This document shows, one piece after another, positions 46,461 through 56,100 of a DNA stretch of 64,000 bases. The notes under the pieces are model-generated. The model was not told where the DNA came from. It saw only the letters and a program-made list of their open reading frames with translations, and did not search any database. Numbering within the stretch: the stretch's first letter is position 1; each line of letters starts with the position of its first letter. The position numbers were made by a program, and so were the translations under genes. Origin of the DNA: Thioalkalivibrio sp. ALJ21 (lineage in GTDB: Bacteria; Pseudomonadota; Gammaproteobacteria; Ectothiorhodospirales; Ectothiorhodospiraceae); contig NZ_KB905156.1 of assembly GCF_000378605.1 (NCBI RefSeq), positions 62,001-126,000 of the forward strand, given 5' to 3'.

Positions 46461-48518
46461 ATGAATCGCCGCCGTAGCGACGCCCTCCCGGACGAGGAGC
46501 GAGCGCGCCTTGAGGGCCTGATTTACGAGGAACGCGAGGCCCGGCAACATGCCGAATCCCTGGCCGAGACCCGCCTGCAGGACCTCTACGCGAAGCAACA
46601 GCAGATCGAACTGCTCAACACGATCGCCTCCGCGGCCAACCAGTCCGACTCCATCGCCGAGGTTCTGCGCACGGCCCTGAACGGGATCGGGGAGTTCCTC
46701 GACTGGCCAGTCGGCCACGCCTACCTCGCGCGCAAGACGTCCAGCAGCGACCTGGAACTGGGTCCCACAGGCATCTGGCACCTGCGGACCCTCGACCCCG
46801 TCGAGGCCTTCCGCGAATCCACCGAGGACACGGTCTTCCGGTCCGGCCAGGGCCTGCCCGGACGCGTCCTCGAACAGCGTGCCCCGGTGTGGGTCGAGCA
46901 TCTGGATCAGGACCCCAATTTCCCCCGGCGCGCGGCGGCGGCCACGAGCGGCCTGTGTTCGGGCTTTGCCTTCCCGGTCATGGTCGGCCAGGAGGTGGCC
47001 TGCGTGCTGGAGTTCTTCGCCGCCGAGACCACGCCCGAGCAACCGGAGGTGCTGGCCCTGCTGGCGCAGGCCGGTGTGCAACTGGGGCGCGTGGTCGAGC
47101 GCAACCGCCACGCCGAACGGCTGATCCACCACGCCTCCCATGATCCGCTGACGGGCCTGCCGAACCGGCGGCTCTTTCATGACCGTCTGGAGCACGCGAT
47201 CGCGCGCTATGCGCGCGAGCCAGAGTCGCTGTTCGCCGTACTGTTCGTCGACCTCGACCGCTTCAAGCTCGTCAACGACAGCCTCGGCCATACGGCCGGC
47301 GACGAGCTGCTGTCCCAGGTCGGCCAGCGCCTGCTGACCGCCCTGCGCCAGAACGACACCGTCTCGCGGCCTGGGGGCAGCCAGAACACAAGACCGGACG
47401 ACACACTGGCTCGTCTGGGCGGTGACGAGTTCACCATACTACTGGAGGGCCTGCACGAGCCGGTGGACGCACTGCGCGTCGCCGAGCGCCTGCAGGCCGT
47501 CCTGCACGAACCCTTTTCGATCGTCGGCCAGACCGTCTATGTCACGGTCAGCATCGGCATCGCCACGCGCCCCTATGGCCAGGCCTGCCCGGTGATCAGC
47601 CCCGATCAGGACGGCCCGACCTGCGCCGAGGACCTGATGCGCGAGGCGGACATGGCGATGTATCGCGCCAAGTCACTCGGCAAGGCCCGCTGCGAGTTCT
47701 GCGACCCGGGCATGCAGACGCAGGCACTCGAGAGCCTGCGCCTGGAAACCAGCCTGCGCGAATCGGTCGAGCGCAATGCCTTTGTCGTGCACTACCAGCC
47801 GATCATGTCCCTGGCGGACAATCGCATTACCGGGTTCGAGGCCCTGGTGCGCTGGGAACGGGAAGGCGAACTCCTGCCCCCGGATCGCTTCATCCCGATC
47901 GCGGAGGATGCCGGGCTGGTCCACCTGATCGACATGCAGGTACTGTACACGGCGTGCTCCCAGCTACAGGCCTGGAATGCCCAACGCAGCGGCCCGCCGC
48001 TGACGATCAGCACCAACCTCTCCGCACGGCAGCTCACCCGCCCCGAACTGGTAGACGAGGTCGCCACGATCCTGTGCGGTACCGACACCCCGCCAGAACA
48101 ACTGCGCCTGGAGATCACCGAGACCGCGACGCTGGGCAACCTCGACGAGCTGATCGCCACCTTGAGGGGCCTGAAGGCCCTGGGTGTCAGCCTGGCAATG
48201 GATGACTTTGGCACAGGCTACTCGTCGCTCAGTTATCTACACCGCCTGCCGCTGGACATCCTGAAGATCGATCGCGCCTTCGTGGCCGGGCTGGACCGCG
48301 ACGAATACAGCCAGCGCCTGGTGCAGACCGTGATCAATATGGCGCGCAACCTCGGGCTGGAGGCGGTGGCCGAGGGCGTCGAGAGCAATACCCACGCGGC
48401 CACGCTGCGCGCCCTGGGGTGCACCCGCGCCCAGGGCTACTACTACTCCCGCCCGGTACCCGCCGACCGGGCCGGCGAACTTCTGGCCGCCGACCAGCTC
48501 CCGCTAGTCACCACCTGA
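46461..48518 (+). CDS. GAF-GGDEF-EAL c-di-GMP protein
   Basis: Soluble 685-residue protein: coiled coil (1-55), GAF (about 56-225), GGDEF (about 235-420) and EAL (about 430-680). EAL residues are complete: GFEALVRW, NLSARQL, EITET, DDFGTGYSS, LKIDRAF, AEGVE and QGYYY. The GGDEF domain has an 18-residue insertion that duplicates its own lead-in: RQNDTVSRPGG is followed by RPDDTLARLGGDEF, giving two RxxD inhibitory-site sequences. No membrane segment. The upstream gap carries GGGTTATGATCC, a plausible -10. Confidence 0.9.
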   Translation: MNRRRSDALPDEERARLEGLIYEEREARQHAESLAETRLQDLYAKQQQIELLNTIASAANQSDSIAEVLRTALNGIGEFLDWPVGHAYLARKTSSSDLELGPTGIWHLRTLDPVEAFRESTEDTVFRSGQGLPGRVLEQRAPVWVEHLDQDPNFPRRAAAATSGLCSGFAFPVMVGQEVACVLEFFAAETTPEQPEVLALLAQAGVQLGRVVERNRHAERLIHHASHDPLTGLPNRRLFHDRLEHAIARYAREPESLFAVLFVDLDRFKLVNDSLGHTAGDELLSQVGQRLLTALRQNDTVSRPGGSQNTRPDDTLARLGGDEFTILLEGLHEPVDALRVAERLQAVLHEPFSIVGQTVYVTVSIGIATRPYGQACPVISPDQDGPTCAEDLMREADMAMYRAKSLGKARCEFCDPGMQTQALESLRLETSLRESVERNAFVVHYQPIMSLADNRITGFEALVRWEREGELLPPDRFIPIAEDAGLVHLIDMQVLYTACSQLQAWNAQRSGPPLTISTNLSARQLTRPELVDEVATILCGTDTPPEQLRLEITETATLGNLDELIATLRGLKALGVSLAMDDFGTGYSSLSYLHRLPLDILKIDRAFVAGLDRDEYSQRLVQTVINMARNLGLEAVAEGVESNTHAATLRALGCTRAQGYYYSRPVPADRAGELLAADQLPLVTT

Positions 48519-48550
48519 GGTCACTGCCCGGGCAGGAAGGGGCAATGGAG

Positions 48551-51301
48551 CTACACCGCCGTCGGGGCAACCCCCCGACGGCGGGCCAGCACCTGTCGCA
48601 CAACCAGTTTTTCCAGCTCCACGACCACGAACACTGCAAGGCCGAAGGCCAGGATGCGCAGCCAGTCGCCCAGGCCGATCGTGGTCGTCCCGAACAGGGT
48701 GTGCATCACCGGGGCATAGGTGAACGCCAGCTGGAGCAGGATCAGGACACCGATCGCAATCCACATGCTGTGCGAGCGAAACAGCTCCAGCCCCGGCAGC
48801 ACCGGCTGGTGGATCAGGCGCAGGTTCAGCAGATAGAAGGCCTGCCCGGCCACCAGGGTGTTGATTGCGACAGTCCGTGCCAGCTCGTCGCTGACGCCGA
48901 CAAACGTCTCCATGTAGACGAAATGTCCGAAGGTCCCGAGCCACAACAGGACCGCAACGAACGGGATACGCCACAACAGGAACCCGGACAACAGCGGCTG
49001 ATCCGGATCACGCGGTGGACGCTGCATGACCCCGGGCTCGGCGCGCTCGAAGGCCAGCGCCATCGCCAGGGTCACCGAGGTCACCATATTCACCCACAGC
49101 ACCTGCACCGGTGTCAGCGGCAGGGCCAGCCCCATCAGGATCGCCATCATGATAGTCAGTGACTGCCCGGCGTTGGTCGGCAGCATGTGCAGGATGGCCT
49201 TGCGGATGTTGTCGTAGACGGTGCGCCCCTCCTCGACCGCATGGGCAATCGAGGCGAAGTTGTCGTCCGCCAGCACCATCTCCGAGGCCTCCTTCGCCGC
49301 TTCGGTCCCCTTGCCGCCCATCGCGACCCCGACGTCCGCGCGCTTCAGCGCCGGGGCATCATTCACCCCGTCCCCGGTCATGGCGACAATCCGGCCGCGG
49401 CCCTGCAGGGCCTGGACCAGGCGCAGCTTGTGCTCGGGCGATGTGCGTGCGAACACGTCGGTGGCCTCGGCCATCTGCGCCAGGCGGTCGTCGTCCACAT
49501 CATCCAGCTCGTGCCCGGCGTGCGCCTCGGCATCGCGCCCCAGCCCCAGCTGCTCGCCAATGGCCCTCGCGGTCGCCAGATGATCACCGGTGATCATCTT
49601 CACTCGGATGCCCGCCTCCCGGCACTCGACCACGGCCTGAATCGCCTCTTCCCGCGGCGGGTCGATAATCCCGACTAGGGCGAGCAGCGCAAACCCGCCC
49701 TCGTCGACATGATCGAAATTCAGTTCGCGCTGATCGGGCGGCACCTCGCGACTCGCAATGGCCAGCAGACGCTGGCCGCGGGCAGCGATGGCCTCCATCG
49801 CCTGGTGCCAGGCCTTACGGTCGAGGTCATCGACACCCTCGCCCGTACGCACCTGATCGCACAGCTCCAGCACCCGTTCCGGGGCCCCCTTCAGGAAGAT
49901 CCGTGCATGCCCGTCGTGATCATGATGCAGGGTCGCCATATAGCGATGATCGGACTCGAAGGGGATCACATCGGTACGCGGCAAGCGCTCCGCCTCCAGG
50001 TGCGGGTCGAGCCCCGCCTTGCGCGCGGCCACCACCAGCGCCCCCTCGGTCGGGTCGCCCTCCATCACCCACTCGCCCTCGCGCTCGAATACCTGGGCGT
50101 CGTTGCACAGAAGGCCCGCACGCAGAACCTCCATCAGTGCCGGCTGCTCGTCGGCCTCCACATCCTGCTGGTCCACGGAGAAATCGCCCTGCGGGGCATA
50201 GCCAACGCCTGAGACGCCGTATTCTTCGCCCGCCGTGCGCACGGTCTGCACCGTCATCTCGTTGCGGGTCAGCGTGCCAGTTTTGTCGGAGCAGATCGTG
50301 GAGACCGAGCCCAGGGTCTCCACTGCCGGCAGGCGACGGATGATCGCGTTGCGTCGTGCCATCTTCTGCACACCGATCGCCAGTGCAATCGTCATGATTG
50401 CCGGCAGGCCCTCGGGGATGGACGAGACTGCCAGACTGGCCGCCGCCAGGAACATCTCGTCCAGCGGGTAGCTACGCACCCAGTAGCCGAAGGCAAACGT
50501 CGCGGCGGAGATGACCACGACCACGCCCGCCAGCCAGCGGCCGAACTGCTCCATCTGGCGGACCAGCGGCGTCTGCAGGCTTTCGACCTCGCCCAGCATC
50601 GACGAGATGCGACCGATCTCGGTGTATTCGCCAGTGGCCACCACCACGCCATGCCCGCGCCCGAAGGCGACCAGCGTGCCGGAGAAGGCCATACAGGTTC
50701 GGTCCCCCAGATCCGCCTCGCGAGCCACGGCTTCGGGGTATTTCTCCACCGCGACCGACTCCCCGGTCAGCACCGCCTCCTCGATCCGCAGATTTTTGAC
50801 CTCCAGCAGGCGCAGGTCCGCCGGTACGCGGTCGCCCGCCTGGAGATAGACGATATCCCCCGGGACCAACTCCTCGGCCGGCACCTCGCGCCGATGACCA
50901 TCACGTAGCGCCAACGCGCGCGGCGAGAGCATCTTGCGGATCGCGTCCAGTGCCTTCTCCGCCTTGCCCTCCTGGACAAAGCCGATCAGCGTGTTGATCA
51001 GGACCACGGCCAGGATCACGCCGGTGTCGACCCAGTGGCCGAGCAGGGCCGTACCGGCCGCGGCGGCCAGGAGAATGTAGATCAGGATGTTGTGGAAGTG
51101 GCGAAAGAAACGCCGGATCAGGCTCGCCTGCTCCGGCGGGCGCAACTGGTTGCTGCCGTACTGGTCCAGGCGTTCCCGGGCCGCCTCGGCAGACAGCCCC
51201 TCACGGCGACTGTCGCACTCGCTCAGGGCGACATCGGGCTTCAGGGCATGCCAGGCGGTGGGGTCGGTCTTCGAGGCCTGCGCGTTTTGCGATTCGTCCA
51301 T
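48551..51301 (-). CDS. P-type cation-transporting ATPase (type II)
   Basis: 916-residue ATP-driven cation pump. Domains: cation-ATPase N-terminal region, actuator with LTGES (178-182), M4 with SSIPEGLPAIM (PEGL as in Ca/Mn pumps), phosphorylation site CSDKTGTLT (Asp339), hinge MTGDGVNDAPALKRADVGVA, then M5-M10. In M6 the sequence NMVTSVTLAMALAFE lacks the Asp found in the NxxTD motif of Ca2+ pumps, so the ion is uncertain (Na+, Mn2+ or Ca2+). Monocistronic. Confidence 0.88.
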   Translation of the reverse strand: MDESQNAQASKTDPTAWHALKPDVALSECDSRREGLSAEAARERLDQYGSNQLRPPEQASLIRRFFRHFHNILIYILLAAAAGTALLGHWVDTGVILAVVLINTLIGFVQEGKAEKALDAIRKMLSPRALALRDGHRREVPAEELVPGDIVYLQAGDRVPADLRLLEVKNLRIEEAVLTGESVAVEKYPEAVAREADLGDRTCMAFSGTLVAFGRGHGVVVATGEYTEIGRISSMLGEVESLQTPLVRQMEQFGRWLAGVVVVISAATFAFGYWVRSYPLDEMFLAAASLAVSSIPEGLPAIMTIALAIGVQKMARRNAIIRRLPAVETLGSVSTICSDKTGTLTRNEMTVQTVRTAGEEYGVSGVGYAPQGDFSVDQQDVEADEQPALMEVLRAGLLCNDAQVFEREGEWVMEGDPTEGALVVAARKAGLDPHLEAERLPRTDVIPFESDHRYMATLHHDHDGHARIFLKGAPERVLELCDQVRTGEGVDDLDRKAWHQAMEAIAARGQRLLAIASREVPPDQRELNFDHVDEGGFALLALVGIIDPPREEAIQAVVECREAGIRVKMITGDHLATARAIGEQLGLGRDAEAHAGHELDDVDDDRLAQMAEATDVFARTSPEHKLRLVQALQGRGRIVAMTGDGVNDAPALKRADVGVAMGGKGTEAAKEASEMVLADDNFASIAHAVEEGRTVYDNIRKAILHMLPTNAGQSLTIMMAILMGLALPLTPVQVLWVNMVTSVTLAMALAFERAEPGVMQRPPRDPDQPLLSGFLLWRIPFVAVLLWLGTFGHFVYMETFVGVSDELARTVAINTLVAGQAFYLLNLRLIHQPVLPGLELFRSHSMWIAIGVLILLQLAFTYAPVMHTLFGTTTIGLGDWLRILAFGLAVFVVVELEKLVVRQVLARRRGVAPTAV

Positions 51302-51343
51302 GCCGTATCGATGACGAGATATGATCCCCCATCCTCGGCGAAG

Positions 51344-51374
51344 ACCCCGCGACCGGCAAGCCTGGCCGCGGGGT
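51344..51374 (-). terminator. Hairpin after the outer-membrane protein gene
   Basis: An 8-bp perfect stem (ACCCCGCG with CGCGGGGT) extended by inner GC pairs lies 24 bases downstream of the stop at 51398. It lacks a proper T-run, so it may act as an mRNA-stabilising end rather than a strong terminator. Confidence 0.45.
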
Positions 51375-51397
51375 TTGTCCCAAGCCTGCCAGGTGGC

Positions 51398-51943
51398 CTA
51401 GAAATTCATGCCCACCTTGGCCATCACGCGGAAGTTGTCCACGTCTTCGCGTCCATTGCGAAAACGATCGCTTTCGGTGAACTGGTGGCGCGCCTCCAGC
51501 CCGAGAAACATGCGGTTGTCCATGTTGTACTTCAGGCTGGCCCCCACCTGCGCCGCCCAGACGCCGTTGGTTTCGTCACCCAGCTTGGCGCGCACATAAC
51601 CCAGCCCGGGGCCAAAACCGATCTGCAGGTTCGGCGTCGCATCAAACATCCAGTGGCTGTTGAGTTCGGCGCTGGTCATACGCAGCGGATCCTCGCTGTA
51701 GCGGCTGACGCTGAGATTATGCCGGAGCACCCCGACCGTTGGCTGCAACAAACGGCAGTTGTGACCGAACTCGATGCCATAGCCCCAGTCCGAGCTGGTG
51801 CCGGAGGGGTCGGGCGAAACCGAACCGGCCATTACGGCCAGGCTTGGCTGGGGACCCCGCTCCTGTGCCTGCGCGATGCCGGTAGTCGCCAGCGCAACGG
51901 TACCCGCCGCCAGCACCACCCAGAACGAATGACTCTTCAACAT
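51398..51943 (-). CDS. Outer-membrane beta-barrel protein
   Basis: 181 residues with signal peptide (FWVVLAAGTVALATTGIAQA), then alternating amphipathic strands and a C-terminal aromatic residue (FRVMAKVGMNF), the outer-membrane insertion signal. Strands such as LQIGFGPGLGYVRAKL and MFLGLEARHQF fit a small eight-stranded OmpX/opacity-type barrel. A PagL-like lipid A deacylase was considered but the His-Ser motif is not clear. GGAGG lies 8 bases before the ATG. Confidence 0.75.
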   Translation of the reverse strand: MLKSHSFWVVLAAGTVALATTGIAQAQERGPQPSLAVMAGSVSPDPSGTSSDWGYGIEFGHNCRLLQPTVGVLRHNLSVSRYSEDPLRMTSAELNSHWMFDATPNLQIGFGPGLGYVRAKLGDETNGVWAAQVGASLKYNMDNRMFLGLEARHQFTESDRFRNGREDVDNFRVMAKVGMNF

Positions 51944-52256
51944 AGCCCACCTCCGCGTCTTTCCATCCAGGACTTGCCACCGGGCCGATTCCCGTATCGC
52001 CACCGGCCGACGGCATGACTCGAATCCTAGATCATCGATCGGCACCCGGGAACCTGAACGGAACGCTCAGCGACGGAATACGAGCGCAATGGAATTTTCC
52101 GTGACGCCGATGCATCTTCCGGGGCGAAGCCGACCCACGGCGAAATTTTCCGGGAACACCCGCCCAGTCCCGTACTCAAATGGACTGATTCGCCGGTACC
52201 CCGCGTACCCCGGATCGGCTTCAGAATAAATTCAAATGATTTACGGAGGTCACTCC
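51944..52256. other. Divergent intergenic region before HiPIP
   Basis: 313 bases between the barrel gene and HiPIP without a gene. The motif AATTTTCCG occurs twice in the same orientation (near 52094 and 52142), about 48 bases apart, which could be a binding-site pair. An AT-rich ATAAATTCAAATGATTTACG precedes the HiPIP ribosome site and may hold its -10. Confidence 0.4.
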
Positions 52257-52580
52257 ATGTCCGATCAACCGAACGCGAACCGTCGAGCCTTTCTCCGCCG
52301 CGCCTCCATGGCGGTGGCGGCCGTCCCGCTCGCGAGCCTGACCACCTTCGGCGTTGCCTACGCCAAGCCCAAAGCCGAAGACGGCCACGCCCATGACTAC
52401 GTGAACGACGCCTCCGACGCATCCGACCACGACGCCTACGAAGACGGTGCCGTGTGCGAAAACTGCGCCTTCTGGGCGGGTGAAGAAGAAGACGGCTGGG
52501 GTGGCTGCCACCACCAGGCCTTCCAGGACGTCCTGGTCAACGCCGACGGATGGTGCGATGCCCATGTCCGTGGCGGCTGA
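52257..52580 (+). CDS. hip: High-potential iron-sulfur protein (HiPIP)
   Basis: Periplasmic one-electron carrier with a [4Fe-4S]2+/3+ cluster. 107 residues with a Tat signal (NRRAFLRRASMAVAAVPLA) cleaved near AYA. The mature domain of about 70 residues has the four ligands Cys67, Cys70 (CENCAFW), Cys84 (GGCHH) and Cys100 (GWCDA) in HiPIP spacing. The mature part is very acidic. GGAGG lies before the ATG, and a hairpin follows the gene. Single gene, no reductase adjacent. Confidence 0.95.
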   Translation: MSDQPNANRRAFLRRASMAVAAVPLASLTTFGVAYAKPKAEDGHAHDYVNDASDASDHDAYEDGAVCENCAFWAGEEEDGWGGCHHQAFQDVLVNADGWCDAHVRGG

Positions 52581-52606
52581 TCGCCACACCGCCTGAGGGC
52601 ACCTGT

Positions 52607-52630
52607 GAACACCGCCTCCGGGCGGTGTTC
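52607..52630 (+). terminator. Hairpin terminator of HiPIP
   Basis: A 10-bp perfect stem GAACACCGCC with its complement and a TCCG loop, followed by GCGTTTCTG. It lies 26 bases after the HiPIP stop. The T-run is short. Confidence 0.6.
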
Positions 52631-52750
52631 GCGTTTCTGCCCCCGCAATTGAACGGCCCGACTTGCAGACGGGGTCACAAACCGGTCACGCTTACGCCGC
52701 AGCGCCTCAAATTTTTGGCCTTCTGGACGTTATCGGACGATGAGCCGTCC

Positions 52751-53022
52751 TAAGGAAACACTGACCAATGTACACGCTCGCGTTGGTACCCCAGGTTTTC
52801 CGAGACAAGGCGCGTCGTGCAGCGGGTAGAGGTTCTACCTGCAAGCGGCGCAACGCAGGATCGGAGAACCTGGGGTGCCAACCCCGAAGGGGCTCGGCCG
52901 CTTTTGCATGCGCACGGCGTTGCGGCTCCCTTGTGCAGAATGACTGCACGGCAGTCACCGCGCCTTGTTCGCACGCAAAAGCGACTCGAGCGCGAGCGTG
53001 TACATTGATCAGTCTTTCCTTA
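52751..53022. repeat. Structured inverted-repeat element, copy 2
   Basis: 272-bp homologue of the 9634-9918 element in the same orientation. The terminal repeats pair over 32 bases with two mismatches (left end TAAGGAAACACTGACCAATG). The nested hairpin (52822-52829 with 52835-52842) and the left arm are preserved: in each, bases differ from copy 1 yet pairing is kept as G-T wobbles. It is shorter than copy 1 by 13 bp in the inner loop. No transposase and no clear target duplication. Short frames here are not genes. Confidence 0.9.
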
Positions 53023-53108
53023 AAGGACTTCCGCGTGTCCAATCCCCGCCGATCATTGGCCCCACCCCCGTGCAACATCGTCCCCCGAACAGAGCCCCTC
53101 TCTAACTA

Positions 53109-56100
53109 GTGGGCCTGGAAACCACGCCACTGTCGCTGCTGTACGCGCTCAACGGGCTCGCGTTCTTCACCCTAGGCATCGTGGCGCTGATGCTGCCGCG
53201 CCGCGAACGGTTTGTGCCTTTCGCCGCTCATGTCGGGTGGCTGGTGCCGTTCGGTCTGCTGCACGGGACCTATGGTTTCCTCAACGCGATCGGCCTGCAT
53301 CACGAGCTGGGCGTACTCTCCGATCGCTGGTTCATGACGGCCTGGCTGGCGGTCTCCTATCTGCCCCTGCTGGAGTTTGGTCGACGCGCGCTGCTCGACA
53401 TACGCCCCGGCCTGCACCTGCCGGCCTGGGGCGTGTACGGGACTCTCGCCATCGGCCTGAGCGCGATACTCCTGGTCACCGCTGACCCGGCAACCGGGCT
53501 CGCCAATGGTGCCCGCTACCTGATCGGATTCCCCGGCGCACTCCTCGCAGGGTTCGCATTCCTGCTGCACGTTCGTTCCCCCGGGGCACAGCCGGAGATG
53601 CAGCGGCATATCCCGGCGCTGGGGATCGCAGCCTTCGCGTTTCTGGCCTATGCCGTATTTCTGCCTTTCCCGGCGCAGGTAGATTTCGGCCTCCCCGCAT
53701 GGCTGCCCACGCAGGGCGATTTCCTGGCCGCGACCGGGGTGCCGATCCAGGCCCTGCGCACCGGGACCGCGGTGCTCTTCACCCTGGCGCTGATCAGCCT
53801 AGCGCGCACCATCGGCGCGCAGCACAGCGACGACCTCCTACGGGTGCTGGAAACGGTCAATGGCTTTGTCTACCGTTGCCGCAACAACCCTCAGTGGGAC
53901 GTGATCTTCATCGATGGCGGGGTCCGCGAATTGACCGGCTACAACGCCGCGGATTTCTATAGCGGGAAGATCACCCTGGCGAGCTGGGTCCACCCGGAGG
54001 ATTCCGACTCCATATGGGAGGGCGTGCAGAAGGGACTTCAGCGCGACGGGACTTATCAAATCCAGTACCGCGCCATAGCCAGGGATCAATCCGTGCGCTG
54101 GGTCTTCGAACGCGGTGCCGGCGTCTACGACGCACATGGGCGGCTCATCTATCTTCAGGGTCACGTGATCGACGCCCACGAGCTGGTCACCACATCCCGC
54201 GAACTCGAACGCCGCAGCGAGGAGCTCGAGGCCTTTCGCAGCACGCTGGACCTGACGCTGGATGGTGTCTTCCTGTTTGACGTGGACAGCCTGCAGTTCA
54301 TCTATGTCAACCAGGGCGCGATGGACCAGACCGGTCGTACTCGCAACGAATTGCTGCAGCTGCACCCGTACGACATCAAGCCGGAGTTCCCCGAGACCCG
54401 TTTTCGCAGCATGCTGGAGCCCCTGCGGCGAGGGGAGCGTGACCAGTTGCTGTTCGAGACCACGCACCAGCATGTCGACGGACACCTGATCCCTGTACAC
54501 ATCTCGCTGCAGCTAGTCGCCCCCCGGGGTGAACGCCCGCGCTATGTCGCCATCGTGCACGACATCAGCCAGCGCAAGCGCAATGAAGAAGCCCTGCTGG
54601 AGGCACTGGAGAGTCTGGAGACCTCGCGCGACGAGCAGGCGCGGCTGCTGGAACTCACGCGGCGCGAGCAGGGGCGCATGGCCTCGCTGCTGTCGGCCAT
54701 GAGCATCGGCATTCTGTTCGAGGATCGTCAGGGGTCCATCGAGTACGTGAACCCGGCATTTCGCCGCATGTGGGCGATCGCCGACGAGGTCGACCTCGTC
54801 GGACAGCCCTCGCGTGCCGTGCTGGAACATTCCACCCATCGCTTTGCCCGGCCCGACCATGCCTCACGGCATGTGCTGCACGTCCTCGACACCCACGAGA
54901 TCAGCGAACGCTTCGAGGTCGACCTTTACGATGGCCGGATCCTGACGCAGCTCTCCTACCCGGTGCACGATGCCGACGAGCGTTCCATTGGCCGACTGTG
55001 GCTGTACGAGGACGTCACTCACGAGCGCCAGACCGCCCAGCAGCTGGTCTATCTGGCCGAGCACGACCCGCTCACGGGCCTGTACAACCGCCATCGCTTC
55101 CAGCGCCAGCTGGAACAGGCAATCCACACCGCCCGTCGCCGCGAGACCCACCTGGCCCTGATCTATTTCGATCTCGACGAATTCAAGACCATCAACGACA
55201 CCTTCGGCCACCGCGCCGGAGACACCGTCCTGGTGCGCGCGGCAGGCGAAATCGCAAGCCTGGTGCGCGAGGAAGAGATCTTTGCCCGCCTTGGCGGCGA
55301 CGAGTTTGCGATCCTGGTCGACCAGGCATCCGAACGGGAACCCGAAGGGCTGGCTGAACGCGTGGCACGCGCGATCTCCGCGATCCCGTTCCGCTTCCGC
55401 GGACAGAATTACCGCCTGACCGCGAGTATCGGCATCGCCCGCTACCCCGAGCACGGGGACAACGTCGAAGACCTGGTGGCCCATGCCGATGCCGCGATGT
55501 ACCAGGCCAAGGACTCGGGCAAGAATACCTGGGCCGTATTCGATGCCAGCCGCAATACCGCCGAACGCATGCTCGAGCGGATGAGCTGGAGCCAGCGTAT
55601 TGGCAACGCACTGGAGGGCGGGCAGTTCGAACTGCATTTCCAGGGGATCTACCACCTGGATAGCGGTGCGCTCAATCACATGGAGGCCCTGGTCCGCATG
55701 CGCGACCCGCTGGCACCCGACGAGGTGGTGATGCCGGGGCAGTTCATCCCCGTGGCCGAGAAGACCGGGCAGATCCTCGATATCGACCGCTGGGTGATCC
55801 GCGAGAGCATCGCGCGCCTGGCCCGCCACCCTGAACTCCCGGGGATCGCGATCAACATCTCCGGGCGCAGCTTCGACGAGCCCGGGCTGCCGCAATATAT
55901 CACCAGCCAGCTGAGCCAGCAGGGTGTCGACCCCCGGCGGCTGATCATCGAACTGACCGAGACCGCGGCCGTCTCCGAGATGCAGGATGCGCAGCGCTTC
56001 ATCGAGGCGTTGCAGCAGGCCGGCTGCCTGGTGTGCCTGGATGACTTTGGGTCGGGCTTCTCCACCTTCGCCTACCTCAAGTACCTGGGTGTACAGGTGC

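Noticed and set aside
48552-48590. Hairpin CCGCCGTCGGGG/CCCCGACGGCGG as a terminator
   Set aside because: It lies inside the last codons of the P-type ATPase gene and has no T-run on either side.
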